Origin: JBFGCT01 sp963825565
Lineage (GTDB): Bacteria > Actinomycetota > Acidimicrobiia > Acidimicrobiales > Ilumatobacteraceae
Length of the DNA: 64,000 nt
Reading direction: 5' to 3'
Assembly (NCBI GenBank): GCA_963825565.1
Contig: CAWGTW010000007.1
Coordinates: 496,001-560,000, forward strand
The notes under the pieces are model-generated. The model was not told the origin of the DNA. It did not search any database and was given only the letters and a program-made list of their open reading frames with translations. Shown in pieces: positions 35,760-47,752 of the stretch; positions within the stretch are counted from its first letter, which is position 1; each line of letters starts with the position of its first letter. The position numbers and the translations under genes were made by a program.

Positions 35760-36647
35760 TCAGCCCTTGGTGGCGCCGAGGGTCAGCCCGGAGATGAACT
35801 GCTTCTGGAGCATCAGGTAGACGATCAGCGTCGGCATGGCGATGATCAACGACGCCGCGGCGATCAGGTTGAAGTCGGTCGCGTACTGCCCGTTGAGGAC
35901 GGCGATCGACGACGTGATCGGGCGCTGGTCGCCCTGGTTGAGGAGCACCGCCCCCCAGAAGAAGTCGTTGTACAGCCAGGTGAACTCGAGGGTCCCGAGC
36001 GCGGCGAGCGCCGGCCGGGTCAGGGGCAGCACGACCTGGAAGAACTGGCGCACGACGCCGGCGCCGTCGACCGACGCCGCCTCGCCGAGCTCCTTGGGGA
36101 TCGTCTTCATGTAGTTGGCGAGCACGAACGTGCAGAACCCGACCTGGAACGCGATGTGGATCAGGATCACGGAGGCCTGCGTCCCGAACAGCTCGCCGGT
36201 GCCCTCGCCGCCGGACAGGAACGCCGGCCACGGGACCCGCCGGTAGATCTGGACCAGCGGCTGGAACAGCACCTGCTGCGGCATCAGGTTGCCGGCGGTG
36301 AACAGCACGAGGAAGGCGATGTTGAACCGCCAGCTGAACCGGGTGCAGGCGAACGCCAACATCGACGAGAGCAGCAGGATGAAGAAGAGCGCCGGGATGA
36401 CGATGACCGCCGTGTTGCGGAACGTCGTGCCCATCTCGCCGACGCCCCAGGCGTCGGTGTAGTTCTGTGTCGTGAACTCGGTCGCCGGGGCGAACGGGCC
36501 GTTGGGGAGCGTGTCGGACTCGTAGAAGCGGAACGAGTTGTAGACCGCGGTGACGATCGGCACGAGCCACACCAGGGCCACCCCGATCAGGAAGACCTGG
36601 AGTACGACTCGGGCCGGGCGCAGCTTGGGCTTGTTGCGCTCCTGCAC
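35760..36647 (-). CDS. Sugar ABC transporter permease (MalG-like); true start probably at 36717 with a 1-nt frameshift
   Basis: Inner-membrane permease of the carbohydrate uptake family with six helices and the cytoplasmic EAA loop (KELGEAASVDGAGVVRQFFQ followed by VVLPLTRPAL). The GTG at 36647 gives 295 residues. An ATG at 36717 overlaps the upstream permease stop (ATGA), and deletion of one G near 36706 would join it to this frame through VAEPTSTPLSEEEFVALAEE, giving a normal N-terminal tail. An insertion error is therefore likely. It pairs with the MalF-like permease just upstream and serves the galactoside transporter. Confidence 0.88.
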   Translation of the reverse strand: MQERNKPKLRPARVVLQVFLIGVALVWLVPIVTAVYNSFRFYESDTLPNGPFAPATEFTTQNYTDAWGVGEMGTTFRNTAVIVIPALFFILLLSSMLAFACTRFSWRFNIAFLVLFTAGNLMPQQVLFQPLVQIYRRVPWPAFLSGGEGTGELFGTQASVILIHIAFQVGFCTFVLANYMKTIPKELGEAASVDGAGVVRQFFQVVLPLTRPALAALGTLEFTWLYNDFFWGAVLLNQGDQRPITSSIAVLNGQYATDFNLIAAASLIIAMPTLIVYLMLQKQFISGLTLGATKG

Positions 36648-36713
36648 CTCTTCGGCGAGGGCAACGAATTCCTCCTCGCTCAGCGGTGTCGATGTCGGTT
36701 CGGCGACCGTCGG

Positions 36714-37712
36714 TCATATCTCGCTCTCCCGATAGTGGTTGATCACGTACCAGATGATGAAGCCAAGACACAGCAGCAGCAAGACCACGCCGTAGGCGGA
36801 GCCGATGCCGACCCGGCCACCGCCCTCGCCGAGGAGCGAGTCGGTCACGAGCGTGCCCATCACCTCGGTGCCGCGCGGTTCGTTCAGCGCGGCGATGATG
36901 TCGTACGCCCGCAGCGCCTCGATCACGGTGATCACGACGACGACGACGTTGATCGGCTTCAGCGAGGGGAACACGACGTGGCGGAAGCTCTGCCACTCGT
37001 TGCAGCCGTCGATCGCCGACGCCTCACGCAGCGCCTGGTCGACCGCCTTCAGCCCGGCGAGGTACATCACCATGATGTACCCGATGTGGCGCCACGCCAT
37101 CGCCACCATCAGCGCGGCGAAGTTGCGCGACAGCCCGAGCGGGAAGTCGAGGAAGGGCAGTTGAACCTCGAAGATCTTCGTGCCGTCGCCGACGAAGTCG
37201 ATCGGCTCGCCGGGCCAGAGGATGTTCAACAGGCCGGTGTCGCGGGAGAACATCGTGCTCTTCCAGATGAAGCCGACGACCGCCAGCGACAGCACGACCG
37301 GGAAGTAGTACACGCTCTGGTAGAAGCGGCTGCCGCGGATGTTCTTGTCGAGCAGGTAGGCGAGGCCCATCCCCATCGCCGAGCAGGCGGTCAGCCAGAA
37401 GATCAACATGAAGTTGTTGAAGAGCGCCGGGAACAGCTTGTTGTCGAAGATCGTGAAGATGACCCAGTAGTTCTCGAACCCGACCGGCTCGGCGTCGGTC
37501 AGCGGGGTGAGGTTGTCCCACTCGAAGAACGACAGCACGGTCGTCGCCACCGCGGGGATCCAGACCAGGGTGATGTGGAGAAAGGTCGGGACCCCCACCA
37601 TCACTGCAAGCCAGGTCTTGTCGCCGCGACTCAACATGGAGAAGCGTCGACGCCCCGGGTCGGGCGCGTCGGGCTGGGCCCATTCCGTCTCTGCTTCAGC
37701 GACCACTGTCAC
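36714..37712 (-). CDS. Sugar ABC transporter permease (MalF-like)
   Basis: 332-residue permease. A cytoplasmic N-terminus is followed by helix 1 (KTWLAVMVGVPTFLHITLVW), a periplasm-like loop and five further helices. The EAA loop is ALREASAIDGCNEWQSFRHV followed by VFPSLKP. It lies between the substrate-binding protein and the MalG-like permease on the minus strand. A 17-bp hairpin separates it from the binding-protein gene, which would lower permease expression relative to the binding protein, a common arrangement. Confidence 0.93.
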   Translation of the reverse strand: MTVVAEAETEWAQPDAPDPGRRRFSMLSRGDKTWLAVMVGVPTFLHITLVWIPAVATTVLSFFEWDNLTPLTDAEPVGFENYWVIFTIFDNKLFPALFNNFMLIFWLTACSAMGMGLAYLLDKNIRGSRFYQSVYYFPVVLSLAVVGFIWKSTMFSRDTGLLNILWPGEPIDFVGDGTKIFEVQLPFLDFPLGLSRNFAALMVAMAWRHIGYIMVMYLAGLKAVDQALREASAIDGCNEWQSFRHVVFPSLKPINVVVVVITVIEALRAYDIIAALNEPRGTEVMGTLVTDSLLGEGGGRVGIGSAYGVVLLLLCLGFIIWYVINHYRESEI

Positions 37713-37755
37713 CCTGGAACCCCCCTCCAGCTCGAGAAGAGACCATAGTCCGAAC

Positions 37756-37805
37756 GAGCACGGCCGCCTGGATCCACGTGGGGGTGGTTCCAGGCGGCCG
37801 TGCTC
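37756..37805 (-). terminator. 17-bp hairpin between binding-protein and permease genes
   Basis: GAGCACGGCCGCCTGGA (37756-37772) is perfectly complementary to 37789-37805 over a 16-nt loop. It starts 7 nt after the binding-protein stop and ends 43 nt before the MalF-like start. It is a partial terminator or an mRNA-stabilising structure within the operon. Confidence 0.75.
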
Positions 37806-37811
37806 ACCGAC

Positions 37812-39201
37812 TCACTCGAACGTGTAGGTCTGGGCCTGCTCCTGCACGGTGGCGAGGATCGAGTCGATCTGGCTCGGATCGGAAATGAAGTCGGCGATCG
37901 CCTGGCCGACGACGTTCGGCCGCGAAGGTCGGGATCGGTGTCGCGGTCGAGGAACTGGGCGATGTACTTCGCCGAGCCGACCAGCTCGGCCGCCTTCGGC
38001 CTGCAGCGCGTTGTAGCCGGACGTGTCGGCGGTGCTGACCGCGGCGACGACCGAGGGGTCGACGCCGATGTAGGCCTCGATCGCCTCCTTCTGCCCGAGC
38101 CCGCCGAGGAGCGCCTTGGCGCCGGCTTCGTTGTTCGGGCTCGCCGCCATCATGAAGCCGTCGATCGGCGCCTCGATGGCGTCCTGGCCGTGCTCGGGAT
38201 TGATCTCCGGGAAGGAGAAGAAATCGACGTCGTCGATGATGTCCTGCTGGGTCTCGCTGTCGAAGTTGCTCGTGATGAAGTTGCCGAGCAGGAACATCCC
38301 GGCCGACTTCTGGCCGAGCGCGTTCGCTGAGTCCTGCCAGGTACGGCCGTTGGCGTCGGGCTGGTAGTACGGGAGCAGCTTCTCCCACTCGGCGAAGACG
38401 GCCTTGACCTCGTCGCTGTCCCAGCGACTCGTTGCCGCCCATCAGCGAGATGTGGTAGGGGTAGCCGTTGACCCGCATGTTGAGCATGTCGAACATGCCC
38501 ATCTGCGGCCAGCGCCCGTCGTTGGCGGCGGCGAGCGGCGTGATGCCGTCGGCCTCCATCTGGGCGCACAGGGCGAGGAACTCGTCCCACGTCGTCGGGA
38601 TCTCGTACCCCTTCTCCTCGAACAGGCTCTTCAGGTAGTGCACGCCCCACGAGTAGAAGTAGAACGGCACGAAGTACTGCTTGCCGTCCGTGCCGGTCGA
38701 CGCGCTCTTGAAGCCCTCGCTCATGTCGCCGAGATCGGCGGCCCAGACGTCGGAGATGTCGCCGACGACGCCCTTGTTGGCGAACGCCCGCATGCGGTAG
38801 CCGGCGAACCAGGCCATCACGTCGTCGGGCTGCTGGATGTAGGTGTTGAAGTTCTCCTGGTAGGTGTTGTGGTCGACGGTGTTGATCTCGGTGTCGACCC
38901 CGGTCGCGGCGATCGCCGCGGCCATGCCTTCCTTCGGCTTCTCGTCGGAGTAGTTGGAACCGAACGTGACCGTGCCGACGTCGGATGCGCCGCCACCGGT
39001 CGTGTCCCCGGTCGTCTCGCCCTCGGTCGTCACCCCGCCGGCCGCCTCGGTGGCGGCAGGTTCGCTCGAGTCGGATCCGCAGGCTGCGATCACCGCGCCG
39101 GCCCCGACCGCGCCGGCCGCACCGGCGATGAACCTCCGGCGCCCGAACAGCGTGAAGCCGACTTCGGACGGGCTCGGTGAACCCTGCGCCTCTTCAGTCA
39201 T
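37812..39201 (-). pseudogene. Sugar-binding lipoprotein of the galactoside ABC transporter, several frameshifts
   Basis: The first 255 codons read cleanly: a twin-arginine-like, lipobox-containing N-terminus (RRRFIAGAAGAVGAGAVIAA followed by C), a Gly/Thr linker, then a binding-protein fold (GTVTFGSNYSDEKPKEGMAA, FYFYSWGVHYLKSLFEEKGY). Near 38423 the frame must shift to continue as WDSDEVKAVFAEWEKLLPYY and then FLLGNFITSNFDSETQQDII. Further single-base shifts are needed near 37995, 37925 and 37915 to reach ANVVGQAIADFISDPSQIDS and the stop at 37812. All breaks are one-base changes beside G or C runs, so sequencing error is the favoured explanation. The intact protein would be about 460 residues. 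GGGGGAG precedes the ATG. Confidence 0.8.
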
Positions 39202-39416
39202 GGTGTCTCCCCCTCAGGATGATGTGCACCGGATCGGTGCTGACAGTGGACGCGATGAATGTCGCATGAATTCCGAGGGAAATCAAGTCGTGATGTGCGA
39301 AAATCTCACGGAGCCGAACAGAAAGTGACCTAAGTCCCAGGGGATTTCGGCCTGCAGATGGCGGATTCTGTTTGAATCTGTTGACTTGAGCGCCGGAGCG
39401 GGTGCATGCTGCGGGC
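39202..39416. promoter_or_regulatory. Divergent control region of the galactoside module
   Basis: 215 bases between the binding-protein and DeoR starts, with patches much richer in AT than the surrounding genes. It contains the inverted repeat GATTC-N5-GAATC (39364-39378) and TTGACT at 39381-39386 on the plus strand. DeoR proteins often bind such short inverted or direct repeats, so the operator is probably here. Exact promoters cannot be fixed by eye. Confidence 0.45.
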
Positions 39417-40264
39417 ATGGCAGCCGGGACTCGCACGCTGGCCCAGCAGCGCCAGGAGCAGATCGTGCACGAGGTGCGCGTCGCGCGGCGCGGCGCGCGT
39501 GGCCGACCTGGCCGAACTGCTCGCCGTCAGCGACATGACCGTGCGGCGCGACCTCGACGCCCTCGACGACGCAGGGCTCGTCGTCAAGGTCCACGGTGGC
39601 GCCACCGCCCCGTCCGCACACACCAGCGACGAGCCGAGCTTCGACACCAAGGCCCGCCGCAACACGCGCCGAAAAGGCCGCCATCGCCCGCGCCGCGGCC
39701 GACTTCGTCCACCAGGGCAGCGCGATCGGCATCACCGCGGGCACCACGACGTGGCACCTCGCGGGCCGGCTCACGTCGGTCGAGGACCTGACCGTGGTGA
39801 CCAACAGCGTCCGCGTCGCCGAGGTCTTCAACACCCACCCTCGCGCCGACCGCACGATCATCCTCACCGGCGGGGTGCGCACCCCGAGCGACGCCCTGGT
39901 CGGCCCGATCGCGGTCGCCGCGCTCGGCACGATGCACGTCGACCTGCTGTTCCTCGGCGTCCACGGGATGACCGCCCGGGCAGGGTTCAGCACGCCGAAC
40001 ATGCTCGAAGCCGACACGAACCGCGCCTTCATCGCCGCCGCCGGCCAAGTCGTCGTGCTCGCCGACCACACCAAGTGCGGCATCACCGGGCTGAGCACGT
40101 TCGCTCGGTTGAGCGACGCGAACATCGTGATCACCGACGACCGGATCGCCCCGGACGACCGCGCCATGCTCGACGATGCCGTCGAACGCGTCATGATGGT
40201 GTCGACCGCTGCGGGAGACTCGGCGGCCGACGACCACGACCGACACCGCAGCAAGAGTCCCTGA
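39417..40264 (+). pseudogene. DeoR-family transcriptional regulator, two frameshifts
   Basis: From ATG 39417 the frame gives AAGTRTLAQQRQEQIVHEVR. A shift near 39485 enters RVADLAELLAVSDMTVRRDL and DALDDAGLVVKVHGGATAPS, the DeoR winged-helix. A second shift near 39668 enters AEKAAIARAAADFVHQGSAI and the sugar-phosphate-binding domain (TVVTNSVRVAEVFNTHP, TIILTGGVRTPSDALVGPIA, ADHTKCGITGLSTFARL). All expected motifs are present once, in order, so the gene is probably intact in the organism. It heads a plus-strand unit with the ABC ATPase and is divergent from the transporter/galactosidase operon, which it likely represses. Confidence 0.8.
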
Positions 40265-40322
40265 CACCACCGTCACATCCGATTTCGACACGACACGAAC
40301 CACGACCACGCAGGAGTGCCTG

Positions 40323-41396
<1,074 letters not shown>

Positions 41397-41408
41397 ACGC
41401 CGAGAGCG

Positions 41409-42611
<1,203 letters not shown>

Positions 42612-42621
42612 CGGAGCCGGA

Positions 42622-43386
42622 TCACCCACCGGTCACGCGGGAGACGAACGCCACCGTCTCCGCGTTGATCAGATCGCGGTCGTAGTCCTGCGTGGCGACG
42701 TGGTAGCTGCGATCGAGCCACGTGTGCTCGACCTCGCCGCCGTAGGTCGACGCCAGATGCTCGCTGTTGGTGGGCTCGACGACGTGATCCTGGCGGGAGG
42801 TGAACAGCCGCAACGGCATCTGCAGCTCGCCGTACCGATCGGCGATCGGCGCGAGGCCGTCGTTGACGAGCGAGAGCAGCGGGGCCAGGGGCGTACCGTC
42901 GTACGCGATCTCGACGGCGTCGGGATCGGCGATGTCGCTCCCGATGCCCGGCATCACCGCCTCGCCGCCGTCGATCATCTCCTGCAACATCGCCACGACG
43001 TCGGGTGGCTGGGGCACCGTCGCCGGGTTGACGCACACGATCCCCTTGACGCTCGGGCGGTTGAGCGCCGTCCACAGCGTCAGGGTCCCGCCCATGCTGA
43101 GCCCCATCACGACGACGTCGGCGGCGCGCTCGGCGAGGCGATCGTGGGCATCGAGCGCCGCACCGGACCAGTCGGTCCAGCTCGTCGACAGCATGTCCTC
43201 CACCGTCGTGCCGTGCCCGGGGAGCCGGGGCAACTCGACGTGGTGCCCCTCCGCCGCCAGCGCCTCGGCCTGGAGGCGCAGTGACGACGGGTTGCCGGTG
43301 AAGCCGTGGAGCACGAGGACGCCGGTCGAGCCGGAACCGTGGTGGGCGAACGGTTCAGCCCCCGGGAGGATCTCGGTGCTCGTCAT
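42622..43386 (-). CDS. Alpha/beta hydrolase, carboxylesterase / monoacylglycerol-lipase type
   Basis: 254-residue cytosolic hydrolase. The oxyanion-hole segment is GVLVLHGFTGNPSSLRLQAE and the nucleophile is S97 in VVMGLSMGGTLTLW. The acid is the Asp of FTSRQDHVVEPTNSEHL and the base is the His of DRSYHVATQDYDRDLI. The pattern with SYHVATQDYD is that of the Est30/monoglyceride-lipase group. Its stop lies 10 bp from the lgt ATG, so the two are probably co-transcribed and both handle acyl-lipid substrates. Confidence 0.92.
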   Translation of the reverse strand: MTSTEILPGAEPFAHHGSGSTGVLVLHGFTGNPSSLRLQAEALAAEGHHVELPRLPGHGTTVEDMLSTSWTDWSGAALDAHDRLAERAADVVVMGLSMGGTLTLWTALNRPSVKGIVCVNPATVPQPPDVVAMLQEMIDGGEAVMPGIGSDIADPDAVEIAYDGTPLAPLLSLVNDGLAPIADRYGELQMPLRLFTSRQDHVVEPTNSEHLASTYGGEVEHTWLDRSYHVATQDYDRDLINAETVAFVSRVTGG

Positions 43387-43469
43387 GACGCACCGTTCTA
43401 GCGCCTGCGGGACCCGTCCCCTTACCGCCGGGGAGAGTTTCGCCGGAGATCAGATCGGGATGAACCGTC

Positions 43470-43781
43470 TCACACGTACGGGTCGTCGGGGCCGTTCGGC
43501 TCGTCCCACCAGTCGACCGGCACCGCGCTCGCCGCCCAGTCGGGATCGGGGTAGATGCAGTCGACCGGGCACGCCGGGACGCACTTGTCGCAACCGCTGC
43601 ACAGCTCGGGGATGATGATGACGTCGGTCCCGTGGTTGAAGATCGCTCCGAAGTGCGGCGGGCAGTGCCGCAGGCAGGCGTCGCAGTTGATGCACTCGAG
43701 CATCTCGATCCGCAGCGGAGCGCTGTGCCACTTCGGATTGCGCTCCCGGGTCGCGATCCGTTCCTCACGGCCGGACGACAT
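43470..43781 (-). CDS. Ferredoxin with two [4Fe-4S] motifs
   Basis: 103-residue electron carrier. IEMLECINCDACLRHCPPHF and IIIPELCSGCDKCVPACPVD give two C-x2-C-x2-C-x3-C sets, expected to bind two [4Fe-4S] clusters. The N-terminal 25 residues and the acidic Trp-rich C-terminal tail (PDPDWAASAVPVDWWDEP) are extensions relative to clostridial ferredoxins. Redox partners are not encoded nearby. Confidence 0.92.
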   Translation of the reverse strand: MSSGREERIATRERNPKWHSAPLRIEMLECINCDACLRHCPPHFGAIFNHGTDVIIIPELCSGCDKCVPACPVDCIYPDPDWAASAVPVDWWDEPNGPDDPYV

Positions 43782-43824
43782 CGAGCCACTGTAGGAGACC
43801 AGCGAGCACGCGCCGAGCGCGCGG

Positions 43825-45546
43825 TCAGCGGTCCGCTGAACCGGGAAGGTCGCCGGTGATCTCGGGATGCCGGGCGCGCATCACCTTGCCGAACGCCTCG
43901 GCCAGCTCGGGTTGGAACTGCGTGCCGCTGCCCGAGAGCACGAAGCGCGTCGCTTCGGCGATGCTCCACTCCCGCTTGTAGATGCGCCGCGTGACCAGCG
44001 AGTCGTAGACGTCGGCGATCGCCACGATCCGCCCCGACAGCGGGATCGCCTGCCCACTGAGACCGTTCGGGTACCCGGAGCCGTCCCACCACTCGTGATG
44101 TGACCAGGCGACCTCGGCGGCGAGCGAGAACAGGTCCGTCGACACCCCCGACAACAGCCGCCGCCCGAGGATCGTGTGCTGCTTGACCTCGCCGAACTCC
44201 TCCACGGTGAGCGGACCGGGTTTGAGGAGCACCGAGTCGTTGACCGCCACCTTGCCGATGTCGTGCAGTCGGGCCGCCAACCGCAGCCGTTCGCACCACT
44301 CGGGCGGGCGCCCGATCGCGTGTCCGATCTCGGCGGCCAGGTCACCGACGGCACTCGTGTGCTTCGTCGTGTTCCCGCCGCGGAACTCGGCCAGCGCGGC
44401 GAGCCGCTCGAAGGCCTCGAGGTGGTATGCATCCGCGTCGGCGTGCTGGGCGGCGAAGCTGGCGACGAGCTCCGATGTCTGCAGGCGGGTGATCTCGGCG
44501 CGGTTGCGGGCGGTCTGGTTGTCGTGGGCCACCTGCAGCGTGCGGAGCCGCAGGTCGGCTGCGTCGTTGAAGATCTCACGGTGCAGCGCCACGTACCGCT
44601 CGCGGTGGTCGAGCGCCTCGTGGAACCGCCCAGCCTGTTTGAACGCGGTGGCCAGGAGATCGTGGATCTCGAGCTCGAGCTCGCGGTGATCGGTCCGGTC
44701 GGCGAGGTCGAGGGCGGCGGCCAGCGCGGCGATCGCCTCGTCGACCTGCCCGCTGCGCAGCGCCACGCGACCCTCCGACAACATCACCCCGAGCTGTTCG
44801 GCGGGCGTCAGATCACCTCCACGGGCGACCCGCTGCTCCCAGTCGGCACGCGCCTCGGCGAAGCAGAGCGCGGCGCTCGCATGGTCGGCCAGCCCGACGT
44901 ACGCCTCCGCGAGATCGGCCAGCAACCCGCCCACGAGCGACGGCGCGTGCTCGCGTGCGACCTCGACCGCTTGGCGGCCGAGGCTGACCGCGGGCAGGTA
45001 CTCGCCGCGTCGGCCTCGGACGCGGGCCAGGTTGCCGAGCACCATCGCATCGAGATCGCGACGCCCCAGCGGCTCGTTGATCGCCAGCGCGCTCTCGTAG
45101 GTCGCGACCGCGCGGTCGTAATCGCCCATCGACTGGTAGATCGCGGCGATCGTGTGCAGGATCTTGCCTTCGTCGAGTTGGCGCTCCGTCGACCGGTACA
45201 CCTGGAGCGCCAGCAGGCTGTTCTCCAGCGCATCGGCGAAGTTGCTCGCCTGGTAGTGGATGACACCGATCAGGTGGTACGCCCAGGCCAGGGGGAGCGA
45301 CGGCTCGTCGTCGCCGACGAGTTGGACGGTCTCCGACGCCAGGGCGAACGCATCGTCGGGGCGCCCCTCGTGGTGCGCGAGCGAAGCGAGCTGATACAAC
45401 GCCTCGGCCTCGTCGGAGCGCAAACCGGCCGCGCGCGCCATCACGCGGGCATCGAGGAACAGCGCCGACGCGGCCGCCGGGTCCGACGCGCGCGAGGTGG
45501 CGGCACGATCGAGCACCGCTCGAACCCTGCTCTGGTCGTCGGTCAT
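43825..45546 (-). CDS. TPR-repeat / HD-GYP domain phosphodiesterase
   Basis: 573 residues. Residues about 20-330 are helical repeats of the tetratricopeptide type (YQLASLAHHEGRPDDAFALA, IAAIYQSMGDYDRAVATYES). A linking helix (330-375) leads to an HD-GYP domain: H396, RLAARLHDIGKVAVNDSVL with HD at 428-429, and SHHEWWDGSGYPNGLSGQAI (GYP at 491-493). Such domains hydrolyse cyclic di-GMP in characterised proteins; the metal ligands seen here are intact. The TPR part probably senses a protein partner. ATG 45546 gives a sensible N-terminus. It is divergent from the M48 protease across 248 bp. Confidence 0.9.
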   Translation of the reverse strand: MTDDQSRVRAVLDRAATSRASDPAAASALFLDARVMARAAGLRSDEAEALYQLASLAHHEGRPDDAFALASETVQLVGDDEPSLPLAWAYHLIGVIHYQASNFADALENSLLALQVYRSTERQLDEGKILHTIAAIYQSMGDYDRAVATYESALAINEPLGRRDLDAMVLGNLARVRGRRGEYLPAVSLGRQAVEVAREHAPSLVGGLLADLAEAYVGLADHASAALCFAEARADWEQRVARGGDLTPAEQLGVMLSEGRVALRSGQVDEAIAALAAALDLADRTDHRELELEIHDLLATAFKQAGRFHEALDHRERYVALHREIFNDAADLRLRTLQVAHDNQTARNRAEITRLQTSELVASFAAQHADADAYHLEAFERLAALAEFRGGNTTKHTSAVGDLAAEIGHAIGRPPEWCERLRLAARLHDIGKVAVNDSVLLKPGPLTVEEFGEVKQHTILGRRLLSGVSTDLFSLAAEVAWSHHEWWDGSGYPNGLSGQAIPLSGRIVAIADVYDSLVTRRIYKREWSIAEATRFVLSGSGTQFQPELAEAFGKVMRARHPEITGDLPGSADR

Positions 45547-45794
45547 CGGATCGTGCACGGTGCGTCCTCGTCGTGTCCCCCGAGCGGAGGCGCGGGGTAC
45601 GGTCCGCGACCCGTCGAGCGACGCTGCATTCCTCACTATCGGCAGCCGGGCGTGCGGCCTTGAGCAGTTGCAGAGACGGACGATCGACGTGCGAATCGGC
45701 CGGGGACCTCACCGGGGAACTCGCAGCCGGACGCCGGCGAGGCCGGCGACGTCGTTCAGCGCACGTGCCTCGCGGTCCGTAACCTGGAGGGCGA

Positions 45795-46688
45795 ATGGAA
45801 CGGCTGAGGGGTGCACGGCACGTCGAGCGGTCGGCGATCTCTGCGTTCATCCCGGTCGTCGCGATGGCGCCCTTCACGCTGCTCGCACTCGCGGTGCTCT
45901 GGCTCCCCTTCCGCCTCGTCCTCGACGTGTCGTACTGGCGATCGGTCGCCGCGTTCGTCGCCATGGGGCTCCTGCTCTTCGTGCGGCCCGTACAGGCGCT
46001 GGTGCTGACCCCGATCCTCGGGGCGCGCCGTCCGACCGATGTCGAAGCGGCGACGATCGAACCGATGTGGCGCTCGATCGCCCAGGCCAACGACCTCCCG
46101 CCGGATCGCTACGTCCTGCGCGTGCTGCCCTCCGAGGAGCTGAACGCGTTCGCCTGCGGTGGCCACCTGGTCGTCGTGACGTCGTACGCCGTCGCCGAAC
46201 TGTCCGAACCCCAGCTCCGGGGCGTGCTCGCGCACGAGCTGAGCCACCACCTCGGCCTGCACACGGTGGCGATCACGATCGGCCACTGGTTGTCGGCACC
46301 GGTCGTCCTGCTCGCCCGCATCGGCTTCTTCCTCGAGAACGTGGCCCACGCCGCCGCCGCCAGTTTCGGCGAGCGTTCGCCGCTGGTCGCCGCGCTCGGC
46401 GCGGCGGCGGCGACCCTGATCAGCGTGGTGTCGTGGGTGTTCACCGCCGCGATCAAGGCCGGCGACGCGCTGGCCAACATGGTCGGTCACGCCTCGGAGT
46501 TCGAGGCCGACCAGCGGGCGGTCCGGATGGGGTTCGGCCGCGAGCTGGCGAGCGCGTTGCGGCACGTGCTGGCCTTCGGCACCCCGAGTCGGCCGATCGG
46601 CTGGCGAGCCCGGCTCGCCGCCTCCCATCCGCCGGCGCGAACCCGCGTCGCCCGCATCGAGGCCCTGCTGCGCCATCCCGCCCGGTGA
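45795..46688 (+). CDS. M48-family membrane zinc metalloprotease
   Basis: 297 residues. Two membrane helices lie at about 15-40 and 50-75. The zinc site is HELSHH at 147-152 within LRGVLAHELSHHLGLHTVA, and the third ligand is the Glu of ASEFEADQRAVRMGFG near 236. Two further hydrophobic segments lie between them, as in HtpX/Ste24-type proteases involved in membrane-protein quality control. SNAFA-type active-site edge ELNAFACGGHLVVVTS is also conserved. It ends 10 bp from the convergent ybaK gene. Confidence 0.9.
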   Translation: MERLRGARHVERSAISAFIPVVAMAPFTLLALAVLWLPFRLVLDVSYWRSVAAFVAMGLLLFVRPVQALVLTPILGARRPTDVEAATIEPMWRSIAQANDLPPDRYVLRVLPSEELNAFACGGHLVVVTSYAVAELSEPQLRGVLAHELSHHLGLHTVAITIGHWLSAPVVLLARIGFFLENVAHAAAASFGERSPLVAALGAAAATLISVVSWVFTAAIKAGDALANMVGHASEFEADQRAVRMGFGRELASALRHVLAFGTPSRPIGWRARLAASHPPARTRVARIEALLRHPAR

Positions 46689-46698
46689 GCGGCGCAGC

Positions 46699-47163
46699 TC
46701 ACGAGCTGACGTCGGCGACGAGCGCATCGAGCGCGGCGACGAGCGCCTGCGGGCTGAGCTCGACGTCGAGCCCACGGCGCCCGCCGCTGACGAAGATCGT
46801 GTCGAACAGCTCCGCAGACTCGTCGAGCACGGTCCGCAAGCGGCGCTTCTGGCCGAGCGGGCTGATGCCGCCGACGACATAGCCGGTCGAACGCGCGGCC
46901 CGCTCCGGGTCGCACATCGCGGCGCGCTTGGCTCCGAGCGCGGCGGCGACCCGCCGGAGCGACAGCCGGCAGCTGACCGGGACCACCGCGACCGCCAGCT
47001 CGTCGCCGAGGTCGACCACGAGCGTCTTGAACACCTGATCCTCCGGCAGGCCGAGCGCAGCCGCCGCCTCGCGCCCGAAGTCGCGCAGGTCTGCCCCCCG
47101 CTCGTACTCGTGCACCCGATGGTCGATCCCTGCCGCTTCGAGCATGCGGATCGCCGGCGTCAT
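46699..47163 (-). CDS. ybaK: YbaK/EbsC-type aminoacyl-tRNA deacylase
   Basis: 154-residue trans-editing protein that hydrolyses mischarged Cys-tRNA(Pro) or related species. The YbaK signature is present: DQVFKTLVVDLGDELAVAVV with the catalytic lysine, then LGAKRAAMCDPERAARSTGY and VVGGISPLGQKRRLRTVLDE. The ATG at 47163 matches the family N-terminus (TPAIRMLEAAGIDHRVHEYE). Substrate specificity within the family cannot be told from sequence. Confidence 0.93.
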   Translation of the reverse strand: MTPAIRMLEAAGIDHRVHEYERGADLRDFGREAAAALGLPEDQVFKTLVVDLGDELAVAVVPVSCRLSLRRVAAALGAKRAAMCDPERAARSTGYVVGGISPLGQKRRLRTVLDESAELFDTIFVSGGRRGLDVELSPQALVAALDALVADVSS

Positions 47164-47209
47164 CGGGTCCAGTCTCCCCGATCCGGGCCGTCGCGGGCAG
47201 ACTCGTCGC

Positions 47210-47659
47210 GTGCGCCTCTCGGTCGAACCCACCACGGACCCGGACGACTACGACTTCGATCACCCGATCCGCGTCCGTTTCGTCGAGACCGACGGGATGA
47301 ACGTCGTCCACCACAGCAACTACCTCGCGTACTTCGAGGAGGCGCGGGTCGCCTACCTCCGCCACCTCGGCCACCCGTACACCGAATGGCGCGACGCCGG
47401 GCTCGAATCGCCCGTGCTCGAAGCGTTCGTGTCGTACCGCCAACCGCTCCGGTTCGACGACGAGCTGACCGTTCACGTCCGCCTCGCCGCAGTCACGCGG
47501 GCGTCGTTCCAGATGGCCTACCTGGTCACGACCGCCGACACCGGAGCGGACGCGGTGGCGCGCGCCACCGGTGTGACCGTCCACGGATGCACCGCCGGGG
47601 GCCGGCCGACCCGACTCCCCGCCTGGCTCGCCGCGCTCGGCCGGACGCTCCCCGTGTGA
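47210..47659 (+). CDS. Acyl-CoA thioesterase, hotdog fold (YbgC / 4HBT type)
   Basis: 149 residues. The catalytic motif is IRVRFVETDGMNVVHHSNYL with the essential Asp, followed by AYFEEARVAYLRHLG. LEAFVSYRQPLRFDDELTVH is the typical central strand region. The GTG at 47210 gives the normal length. It is divergent from ybaK. The physiological acyl-CoA is unknown. Confidence 0.9.
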   Translation: MRLSVEPTTDPDDYDFDHPIRVRFVETDGMNVVHHSNYLAYFEEARVAYLRHLGHPYTEWRDAGLESPVLEAFVSYRQPLRFDDELTVHVRLAAVTRASFQMAYLVTTADTGADAVARATGVTVHGCTAGGRPTRLPAWLAALGRTLPV

Positions 47660-47752
47660 GGCACCGACGGCTGTAGCGACGGCCGCCTCCCCGTTGACCT
47701 CACGCTCGCTCCCAGCCGGCGAGCCGCAGGACGAAGGGAGCGAATCACCGAA

